DNA of 64,000 nt from Ciona savignyi (lineage: Eukaryota; Chordata; Ascidiacea; Phlebobranchia; Cionidae). Location: positions 267,147 to 331,146 of the forward strand of contig CH002827.1 of assembly GCA_000149265.1 (NCBI GenBank), read 5' to 3'. Positions within the stretch are counted from its first letter, which is position 1, and each line of letters opens with the position of its first letter. Below, in pieces: positions 45,818-57,800 of the stretch. The position numbers and the translations under genes were made by a program. Under the pieces are notes generated by a model. The model saw nothing but the letters and a program-made list of their open reading frames with translations. It was not told where the DNA came from and made no database searches.

Positions 45818-48800
45818 ATGAATATACTTTTACTTCAAGTTTTTGGACTGTTCTGGTGTGCTGCACTTACTTTATCAGGTGAGAGAAAACAGTAATCTAT
45901 AGAATTAGTCTGTCCGACGGTTTAGTACGTCGCCTTTCAGCCGAAGGGTTCAAGGTACGAAGTTGGACGCTAGCTAGTCGGTTCTGTATTTGGGCAAGGC
46001 ATTTAACGGACACGCTGGAACCCAGCAGATTAAAGGATTCTAAAAAATTGAAGGAGCATGTAAATCATACCAAACACAATGTAATAGCTCCGGTAACCTA
46101 AGGGTGGGCGCGAGCTAATATGTCGATTGCTGGTGAGTTAACCTTTTTTTACTTACGGGGATAAACATGAATATCCTACCTATACCTATCGAGTCTACGC
46201 ATGTGCAGCGTAAGTAAATAGCTCTGGTAACCCGGCGATTGACACGAGGTAATCAACATTTTTTAAGTGACCAACGTGATATCCTCCTTTAAGTATTGGC
46301 GAGGTTATCTGAATGTACTTGTGATGATTATACCTTTGCGTTTTCCCATTCATCGGGATAATACATACCTTCTAGCCTATTCTTTACGCCTGTGCGCTGG
46401 CGAAAATTGTGGGTTTTGTTACATTTAGCATACGATAAACAGGGGGAAATGTACGGTCGCGTGACCTAATGATTAACGCAATATACATTAACCGAATTTT
46501 ACACAAAACCGGTCTTCGAAACAAGCCCATTATGGGTCGAAACTTGGCCGCTGAAAAACATTAACAACATTAACCCGAGAAGTAAGGTCGAGAAGCGTGT
46601 TTATTAAATCTTTTGCATTCATGATGACTATATCCAATCGTGTTCCCTTGCGAATAAAAGAGAAAATCGTTTTTTTATGTTTCATGATTTAATTTGTTTC
46701 CACGTATTTTTACCTTGGCGCAATGGGAAGTACGTGACGTTGAAAGCGACGAAGTAGTGAACGGTACCTGGTCGGAATGGACTAAGTGGAGCGCGTGCAG
46801 TGTGTCGTGCGACAAGGGTTGGCAGACACGCAGCAGATATTGCGCAACGGATGGGAACTGTAGTGGCCAGACAGAGGAGAAAAGGTCTTGCCACGACCTC
46901 ATATGTCCATGTAAGTATAGGTATAGGCTTGTTGGCTAAACGGTGTCGCATAAATCCATCAAGCTGATCGTTGGACAAGCTATTTGGTCGCAAACTTTAT
47001 GTTTCCTCTGCAGCATATCTGGGGTACCCTCGGCTACATTTTTTTGGACGCTTGTGGGTCGACACAGCAACTTCCAACAACTTCCGATGCCTATTTAACT
47101 CTGAGCACTTTTGCCCGACTTGCAACACAAAAAAATATGAGAGTACTATGACTGAGGCTTTGGTGAAGGTAAGTTCTGTTGCATTTAGAATAGGATACTT
47201 ATTTTTATCATTGACCAAGGAAACAGCCGGCAAGCTGAGGACCATTTTTGATTCCACAACCTTTGGGCTAAAAAGCGAAACCCTAACCCACTAAGCCAGC
47301 GTTTCCCAACCTTTTTTGGTCGCGGACTATTTCCTTACCAGCGAAAGTCTTTGCGGACTCAAAGTGCATCAATTTTTAATTAGCGTAAGTCAAAAGTGTA
47401 GCGTAACTGGACTATGTGCATACGATACACTACTATTAACTTAAAATTACCTTGAGTTACAATGTCTCGTTGATTAAAACATATCACTGCTGTTTATAAC
47501 GATCAAAAACAAATAAAAGTTTAGCAAATTGTCGATGTACTTGCGGACTCATTTAAACCTTCCACGAACTTATTTGAGACCGCGGACTCGGGTTGGGAAA
47601 CACTGCACTAAGCTATTCGACCAAAAAGTTATATAAATTGTGAAACTAGTAACAGGTTAATAAATACACTCAGTGTAACAGTATATAAACAAATATGGCA
47701 GTTCAACGTAATATTAAAAAAAACATATTTTTTGCAGAATTTAATGAACTTCCTTTACACCGTTTTTTTTATGTAGTTGGTATTTGTATCGGTCGCGTTA
47801 TCCAGTTGGCATGAGAATTTATTTTAACTTAAAATTAACAAAAAAACGATGTTATATTTGTGAGCAGCGTCTAGGGTATTCCCCATCGTCGAGTTTATCG
47901 CAAAACTCAACACCGGGGAATTCCAGAAAAACCTAAAAGACGTTGTACTTCTAGACGAGTAAAACTAAAAGAAGGAAAGATAGAACCTGCACACTAAAAT
48001 GAAGATTATGACATTCTTGGTTACTATAAGGGCTAGGTTTAAAGTAAGCTTTAGTTCTGTAATTTAGATTACTGTTTAGAGCAGGGTTAGAATTAGTTTC
48101 TTTAGGTGAGCAATTTCTTTCTATTTAGTGTCCTTCCACCCCCTACTGGAAAGTTCGTATGATGCGCCGGATATATGTGGCGTGGCACACAGGCCACAAA
48201 CTACTTTTTCGGGTATTGGCGCTAAAAACTCCAAAAATCCTGCTGGCGTGGATTACACTTCCTTTCATTTATATCAGTATTTTTGACACTTTAGGCTTTA
48301 TATTAAAATGTTTTAATTAAAAATTATGCAACTTTGTTTGTGGTGGTGCAAATTAGTATTACTGGCGTGGCGCAAAATTTAGATTAAAAAATGTTGGCCC
48401 AAAAGTTCGGCGCAAAAATTCGGCACACAGAAAACGAACTTTCCAATAGGGCTTCCACCTAGAGCAGGTTAAGATAACTTTAGAAGGAGCTGTTATAGCA
48501 GGAGAACATATTTAGGAGGTTGTTGTATGACCGTATGGTAAAACCTAATTCCTACTACTAAGCCATGTGGGTGATGTACACATAAATAGAAAATGTGTTT
48601 AACTGATTGTTCACCACATATTTTAGGTTATAACACTAGAATAAGAAGTGGTAAATAGGAAAAATATGTATATATTCTGTGATAACGTTTCTTGTGTTTT
48701 CCAATTCACAATGATAAAAATGAATATCCAATTCCATTCTTTTCGAGGTATAGTTCTGTTTCCAAAATGTTGGTCCAAATATTTAAATTGTGTGTTCATA

Positions 48801-51800
48801 CTAACAAGTTTGGTGTAATGGTTACTATTTTTTACTTCAGGTTTAAAATTTAAATTTTACTAAAAAATATACTAAAATTAAAAAAATTAAATGCTACAAT
48901 GTCTTGTCTTTTTGAACTGCGGCAGGGAACCTGCGGCATTGCCACTGGTTTGTTTAATTCCAAAAATTATACTTTTTCAAACATACATAGTAGAGTACAA
49001 TAAATGAATGCGTTCTGCAGTTATGGTGTTAGGTACCAAATGATTGCACCAATGCTCAAGTGTAATTATGCACCTTGGCAACACACCTTTCTAGTATGAA
49101 TATGCTGCTGTGTTCACTCCCTTCTTTTACAGGGAGGTCACACCGTCCCCAAACATGGATTTGTTCCCATTCAGCCGAATCCAATCGGAACTGGCCACTT
49201 TTATTTTACCGACACCTACATACATTCGGCATGTTGGGAACCAGGAAAATGCAGTTCACTGGACCCGATTGTCGGTCGTAGCGTTGGCTGTAAGTATGAT
49301 CATGTATTATATAAGGCAGTTATATTTATGGTGTGAATGTCTAGTGATACCGGTACCACCAATATGAAGTCTAAACACTTTTTGTTAAACGTCATGTAGT
49401 CGAATGGTCAGAGCGACTGGTTCGTATTAAAAACAGTCTTGGCGACAAGCCCATCGCGAGTTGAAAACTTAACCCGATAAAAAAGAATGCTTAATTTTTT
49501 GTTGAATGTCTAGTGTCCTTTTTTGGTAGCCTAGTGATTTATCTAGCTGGATGGCAAAAAATGCTTACTAAAATAATTTTAACCATTCCCCATACACTAT
49601 TCTGAACCCCAGAACTAATCTGAACTTTGAACTTATAACACACACTAAAATCACTGTATCTTTATTTTAGGGTGCAGTTTTCCTCCTTTCCTTTTTTTAT
49701 TATTCTGTCTTATTTTTTAGCCTTAAATTTATTTTTTCTTTAGTTTCCTCTTTTCTATATTGAATTTAATTTGAAAAGAGCCTTACATTTTACCCCTGTG
49801 TTACAGCTGACATTCCTGGCAGAATGGTGGACTTAGATACAGATTGGGAGGTTACACCAGAAATGATTGGTTACTCTTTAAACATACCTGGTGTTCTTAC
49901 AGCACGTCTTTTAAACGGACCCATCAGTCAAATGAACAAACGAGTATCACACCTTGGGTAACGTGGTTGTTGATATTTGCATGAATCTCATTCAGTTTAC
50001 CTATTTTTTACACAAAAACCAATCTATGTACCCATTATGCCACTGTTGGTGGTACATACTATTTGAATTTTAGGATAGGATAAGATATTATTAATGTTCA
50101 TCAACATTAATTGAAAAACGCAAGAAACATTAACACTCAGGCAATCGTCAGATAAACTCCTGCTCACTAACTCGTGGATTACTAAAGCTGTTACAGTGAG
50201 CTGTATATGGTGAAGACATTCTTTAATTTGAAGTATCCATCAATCCACTGAGTTCGGGTAATATCTGTTAAGTGCCTTGCCTAAAGGCACAATCGACTCA
50301 TCAGTGAGTTTTAAACCTGCAACCATTAGGTTATAAAACTATGCACTTACCAACCAAGCTAATTCTTGCTACCCAACCACCTTTCCCACTTTACCAGAAA
50401 ATATGTGATTCTTCTATTAATCCCAAATATTTAACTGGGTTCAGTAATGCGCTGAAACTTAAGTTTATTTGTTTTTTCAGCAAAAGAAGGAATTCAGCAA
50501 AAAACAAAAAAAGAGGGTCGTTATAGTGTGTTCTAAAAAAATAAAAATTAAAAAAAATTACGAAATACAGTCACGGCAAATAACCCAAACTCATATACAA
50601 CTCATAAATTGGCTGTTATATGCTACTACAAACGCGAACTCTCCAATTCAAAAGTTTGTGCCGGGGGTTATAGTTAGATTGCAGATTTTTTTGCCATATA
50701 GCTAAACTGAGATGAAATATGACCGTATAGTTCTCATACATTATAGGCACTATACTAAGTTTATTACCAACGCAGGGGTGACGAATCTACAGTTGGTACC
50801 ATAAAAACCAAAATGGTCGAAATTAAGTGGCATAGTTCATATTACCAGGACAAGTTTAAAAACTCTACGAGCTTGTCACTGATATTTTACATGGACTTAT
50901 TGTAAGTATCTTTATTTGATAGTTAGTTAATATATGATATGCAGCTTTATCCCTGCATTTCGTTAAAGAGAGTTGTTAACACAGAAGCAATTGTCAGAAT
51001 TTCTCGCTTCCACTGTCAGGTTGCCGGAGCTATTGAAGTGGTATATGTAACTGACATGTTCCTTTAGTCTTAGTACAAACAATAATCCACTGGGTCAAGG
51101 TCATATAACTGGACTGTTGTTCCACAGCAAATATAATTTGGGGTATGGTCGGATAAGTGGAACAATAGGAATGACTTCCAACGACGATCCACTGAATTTG
51201 TACGGAGCTCGAACTATGAGATGCGTGCATTCTGCTTTGCTAATGACTGAAACACGGGAAGTCCCCTTCCACTTTGACAAAGAAAATAAGGTACATGATG
51301 TATGGGCTTGGTTTGTATATCTTGATGGGTTCGTGCGTGATCTTTCACCCTAAAGTTGGAGGATCAAAACAAAAGTTGTTGTGTCCATGGCTAAGACACT
51401 TAGCGAAATTCACTCAGACTAAGAGCAATAACGGTTTAAACTAAAACTTAGGCGATCTCAATTATACACACACTGCAATAGCTCAGTCAGCTGGTCCATG
51501 TTTTATATATTCCCTTTGTTGAGAAATGTGGATACACTGGTTTTGTGGAAGAAATCATAAATCGTTTAACTAAAATCCGGTAACATTGGTCATTGCATTT
51601 GCTCATTAGAACATGATGGACATGCTACCAGACAGATTGTAGGTTAAATTTTCAACCTTGCAACTATTTTGTGTGTCTGTTTTCCTAATCAAGGAATATA
51701 AACCAAGGACTTCTTCAAGTAAATAGTTTGATATAGTTTATTTTTTGATCCTTCTTTACATTAAAGAAGAATGACACAATTATTTTAAATTAAGAAGACA

Positions 51801-54800
51801 GGATAAACAAAAAAAACTATAGTAGTTAAACACTTCATTAAATACCCAAAGTCTAATTCAAGCAAAAGTTTTAAGTTTCTTACTTTCTTATAAATTATTT
51901 AGTAATTGTTTTTGTTTCAGCTGATGGTTCTGGACATGGGCAATGCTGTGAGGTCGAGTTCGAAAGGGAATTTCTCCATCCAGGATTTGAAGCACGTTGA
52001 TCTGGTGCTGTACCTGGATTCGTTGAAACTTTGCGACAAAAGAAGGTTCTGTCCGACGAGATTTATCTTCTGCGCCGGAAAAACTCTTTTGCCTTTGACA
52101 CTAGGAGGCACTTTGGACTACGTACAAAAATCAAATTTCTGGTAAGTGCCTTTGTTAACATTTGTGTGGCCGAATGGTTAACGTGACTGATACACATGTC
52201 AATTTCTGTACAAAAAAATACTATCTATGACAAGTTCACTATCTTTTCAAAACTTAGCCTGTACATGTTAAAAGTATATATGTTAACAGTCTTGTGCCCA
52301 TTTAGATGTGAAACTAGCCGGATAAAAAGTTTGTATTCTACCTAGGACTCCTATAGCTGCCGATTCCATATAAAAACTGATATAGCGAGGGATCAAATGG
52401 GTCTGGGTCTGAAATTAGCCCCAGTGAAACACTGGTGTTTATTTAATTTTTTAACTATTCTGTCTACAAACTTAGCATTCTTTGGGTGTTGGTTGTACAA
52501 CCTGAATTATGTATTTTTTATGTAATAAAATTGAGACACAAAAGGCATGTTTAGATGTACATACTTATTTTTTCCAGGTATACAAATCTCAGTGGTATTG
52601 TTGAGGTTCCGCTGAACCATTTGAGCAACCACATATTGGACTTGATACCTGAGAATCGAGTCGGTCTTGTTAATCGTTCGTCGATTGCTTTCGACAACAT
52701 AAGAACAAGTGATAAGATAAGCTACTCGTTGTGTGGGTTGTTCCCGTCCATGTGCAAAAACGCAGTGAACTCAACTTGCAATTTTATTTCACTGGAAGAC
52801 CCGTATGGGATTAATTTTACGGTGAGATGTGTACATAACTTTCTTTTAATCGGACTAAGTTTTGAACCCAAGGTATACTCTTTGCTAGAATCATTATTTT
52901 TATCGAAATCAAATAAACTTATTTTAATATTTCCCAAACAAATAAACCATTTGTAATATTTTCCAAACAAATAAACCAGTTGTAATATTTTCCAAACAAA
53001 TAAACCAGTTGTAATATTTTCCAAACAAATAAACCAGTTGTAATATTTTCCAAACAAATAAACCAGTTGTAATATTTCCCAAACAAATAAACCAGTTGTA
53101 ATATTTCCCAAACAAATAAACCAGTTGTAATATTTCCCAAACAAATAAACCAGTTGTAATATTTCCCAAACATATAAACCAGTTGTAATATTTCTTTAAC
53201 TAATAAACCGGTTTTAATATTTCTCCAACTAATACACTGGTTGTAATATTCCCCACCCCTCAGCCCACAGGCGGATTTACAAAGCGTTTAGGACGAGGAG
53301 AAAGTTGGAACATTACAACGATGGCTACCAGTTATGGCCGACCACTGAAAGGGGCCGAGATAAGTTTGCATCTGCAGCACACCCCGTATCCTAAGCAAGC
53401 GTGTCATGAAATCCCAGGGGTTAGTATATATGGGGATTTAGTCATGTCTATCCTGTGAATGGAATAATATAATAGCGTTATCACACAGACAATTATTAGA
53501 TTACCTCATGAATACATAATATTTTACCTGCTAGAATAGAGATGACACATCTACTTATCACGCAGTAATGAAAAAAGTGTCCTTACTTATCAAAATCCTA
53601 CAAATAAAAGGTTTCTTTAATTTTTAGACATAAGTGTCCACGTTTTAACCATTATGGTCCATAAAGTGGTGCTGTGCTACTGTCTATTACCGCTGCTGCT
53701 GCAAGAATATGATTTCACATCCGGCTAATCATATTTTTCATCCGGAAACACTGTCAATACAAATTTTTTTTCAGAAACCATGTTCCACTGTTTTATCTAC
53801 ACCGAAGAGTGCAGTACAACTTAGCGCAGCCAGAACCACAGATGAAGATGGTATTGCACATGTATCAGTAACAGCTGTAAGAAGCCCTGGTAACCCACGG
53901 GGTTGTGGAATAGACGGACAAGTAAAAATATAGGCCAATAATATGCAATGACTGATTATATCAATTATTCTTAATTCGTCTACAATAGGTTTTTTTTCCG
54001 AATTTGTAGTTTTAATAGCTGTTTTTTATCAGACTTTTTTCAGAAATATTTTAATAGACTAAGTTTCGAACGCATGATGGGCTTATTGTTAAGATTTTTG
54101 TATAGATATTGGTTGTGTTAACCGTTTGTCATCAATGTTCCTCGCATAACTCTTCATATTTAGGATATTTCGTAAAAAGTTATTTAGGCTAAACTTTCTT
54201 TAGCTGCAAGCTTTAACTATGCCTTATACCAAGTATGTAAAGAATTTCATTAATATAATGCCATGCATTATTCTTATCTAAAATTCACAAAACATAAAAT
54301 GCCTAGTCATTGCTCTTCAATCCTCTAACACCTTTCCACACACATACAAATTGAGAAAGTTTGTTCAGCAATGAAACTCAAAAAGGTTAAATAAAAAATT
54401 AAACACACAGAAGTGATATATATTAAATTATACAACTAGCATAACACCACAAACTGAAGGTATAAGCTTAAACACAGGTGAATAATTACAATATGAATGT
54501 GTAAATTGCAAAATTATTTAAATGCGTAAAATTGACATGTTTTATGTTTGATTCCTTTCCAGTTTAAAAGGTTGTGATTCTGTTAAATCAATTTGTGTGA
54601 AAAAAGTTAATTTGTAAAAAGTTTATTTTAAGTATAATGCAACAATACAACCCAGGAATTATATATTTAATGCTATCACAATTAATCATTCATAATTTTT
54701 ATCCTTGTAAATGTAATAAGAGGTGTTGTCATTATCACACAGGTAATTGTAATATCACCTCGCACCCAGTGTCGGATTACAGGAGCTATTGCAGTGTGTT

Positions 54801-57800
54801 GTATATGATTGAGACTTTTAGTAAATTTAAGTAGAGCCATTCGTCACCAGGATTCGAGTGATGTCCGCTAAGTGCCTTGTCGTAGATAGAGTGTTATGTA
54901 TGATCGAGATGTTTCTTGTTTTTTTATTACCCCACATAATCACTATGGATTTTGGTAAATCACGAAATACTTTCAGGTGTACCCAACTGGACTTGTTCTT
55001 AAATACGTTTTACCTAATGGAAATGAAATCAGTATTGGAAATGGAGGGATGTTTATGAACAGTCTGCGATCTTCCACCATAATATCTAAGGCCAAAACGG
55101 AATGTAATATCGACATCGTAAAGTCAACTTTTAATTCAGCTCTCCGGGTTTACAGGCAAGTTTGGTTCTTTCTTTAGTTTTTTACATTACTTAAAAACAA
55201 TGCAAAAACCACACCTGTTATATGTCAATATAAATTGAGAGAAATTATGAGAGGTGAAAAAAAGAGTTGAAAAACAAAAAATTAGTAATACAGTTCAATT
55301 TCATGTTAAATTGTTTATTTGTATAATAGATCTGCCATTCCTTACAACTCTGTTCCATTGTTTTCTAGTTCTTTGCCAGCATCAGTTATGAGGAAGAGCT
55401 GTCCAAGCTGGGTGGATGACATCAGACCAATTTTCCAATATTATTTCAACCTTTTTCCTGTCATGCAAAGACACAACATAATCAACTTGCGAGATTATAA
55501 TGATGTGAAGTAAGTTTGGAAAATGTCATGGTTAAGGGTTGAGTGAACGTTTTAACTCTCATGGTAGGAAATGTAAGATGTAAGGTTACAGAAGAGAAAA
55601 TTCATGTTTTATCCCTGGAAATAGGAAAATGCCATAGGCGTTAACACATAATCGTCAGATTATCTTGCACCCACCATCGAGTTGCCTCAGCTATCGTAAT
55701 ATATTGTGTATTGTTCTTCCGGTGTAATAAAACCCATTTATTCACAATTATTATCTGATAACACACATCCCGGGTTCAGTTGCCTAAGTTATTAAAGTGT
55801 GTTGTGTATGATTTAAAAATTCATTTAGTTTGACTGGAACCCATTTAACCTTTGGGTCCAAGCTATGTCTGCTAAGTGCTTAAAAAATGAAAGCAAGTTA
55901 ACAGGTAATTGTTGGTGATGGGGTTAATAGTCGGATAATTTTTGGAGTATTATTTATTATACATTAAAGTAGCTATGCAACATTAAATGCATGGTATACC
56001 AACAACTACCCGAGTATTAACCCACGTTTAGCATTCTGTATTAACCCCGTTTAGTCAGGAATAAACATAGTTATCTTATTGCTTTGGAGAATTTTGCATG
56101 GATGTATGACATTACATAGTATAAAAGTGATAGCCAGTATTTTTCCTTTATTCTTTAATCCAATTTTTTTAGTTGTTTTGATGGAAATATATTGCAGTGT
56201 GTTGTTTTTTTGATTTTAAATCCAAAATCACAACAACTAGATTGGCTTTTAAACATTCTAGTATACAAGTAAAAAGAATCCTTTTTCATATATTTTGGTA
56301 ATAATACATTTTTCTATCAAAAAAAAGAGCATTGTATTTCTACCAGAATGTCTCAAAAAAGCGTATCGTATCAATTTCACCTTTATAATAGAACGTTTAA
56401 AAGCTTGTACCAATCTAGTTGTTGTGATTATGGATCGAAAATGGAAAACCTATTTCCAATAAAACAACTTAAAAATGTTGATCGAAAAATAAAAATAACT
56501 CAATTTATCATGTTATGTTGGTTGACAGGACCAAATTACATCGAATCAACATGTCAATGTTTGAATACGACTGGGACCATCCTCACTATATGCCGGTTAC
56601 TCGTGACCTTTCACCTGATAAGAAGGAGGTCGTAAGAAGATGGTTGGAGTGCGAGATGAATGGCAAGGCAGAGAAGAAACGACCTGAGAGGTTTAACTTT
56701 GTTCATCATAACTCTAATCCAATGAAACTTTACATTTTCTATGTAGGCCAATAAACCTGGTACGAGAGTCAATTTGTGGCACCGCAACAAACCTCCAAAA
56801 TACAATCAAAGATCTACAAAATATCATTCAGATGTCTATGTGGTTGGAACTATACACAATACCACCTTACATAACAGCCATGTTGTCTCTAAAGCGGGAA
56901 CTTTGGCAAGAGGTTTATTATCTGTTGAAAAGGTATTAGTGTGAATTGATTTGGGGAAAAAATTGTTGCTGGTTCATGTGTTGATTCAGTTGTTTCGCTC
57001 AGTGGTAATTTAAGCAATCATCAGAATAAAGGTGAAAATTTTTTTAAAAAGTCCGTGCCAGGTCCTTTCTACACTTGGGTAATGCTTTTAACGGACATTA
57101 ATAAACTTGGTGCATTAGAAGGGTTAAAAAACCTTCCTGAATAAGCAAAAAACATACATCACGAATAATTATTTACATGTTTATGAGAGTCATTTAAAAA
57201 GTACTTATTTTATAACATTACATGTGTATGCCATTACGATGAATAAAATAGGCCAATCATGTTTATTCCTGTAAATGCGAAACTACGAGAGGTGTTAAGT
57301 TTACACACGGCCATCACCAATCACCTCTCCCACACTGTGTTGTTACCAGAGCTATTGCAGTGTGCTGTGAATGATTGAGACATCCCGTTAGTCGGTTGTA
57401 TCCTTTCAGCAAGGTACTTGGTGAAAATATGGACCAAATAAGCTTATGGTTTCTACTAAAACGGAAAGAATGCTTCAATCCAACACAATCCAATAGCCCT
57501 GGTAACCTGACAGTGGGCAAGAGGTAATATCTTGTAAGGTAACCAACTCTTTTTTAGTGTTGCAACTGAGGAAATGTTGCACATGGTTCTGAATGCAAAC
57601 GTATTGAACTCAATTGGTGGAAAGCCAAATTTAACTGATGCTTTCTGGCTTCCAAACTACCCCACACCTTTTCCATCAAAAGATTTTTACCAGGTAGGAG
57701 ATTTAATCTGTTATGGCCACCAAGGGGATAGAGGATTCAGCCTTTTAGCTTATGCATGTTAAAAAAAGAAAACTTTAATAAAATAGTGTAATGCTCTCTT

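Noticed and set aside
49075..49367. Two plus-strand frames of 68 and 85 residues
   Set aside because: They are wrong-frame shadows of exon 4 of the VioB-like gene (49133-49289), whose phase-consistent frame begins GGHTVPKHGF.
52722..53173. Three overlapping minus-strand frames with repeated NITTGLFVWEILQL-like units
   Set aside because: They are translations of the 29-base minisatellite, whose length is not a multiple of three, so all frames look repetitive.
52920..53250. Possible CRISPR array
   Set aside because: The repeats are directly adjacent without unique spacers and lie in the intron of an animal gene.
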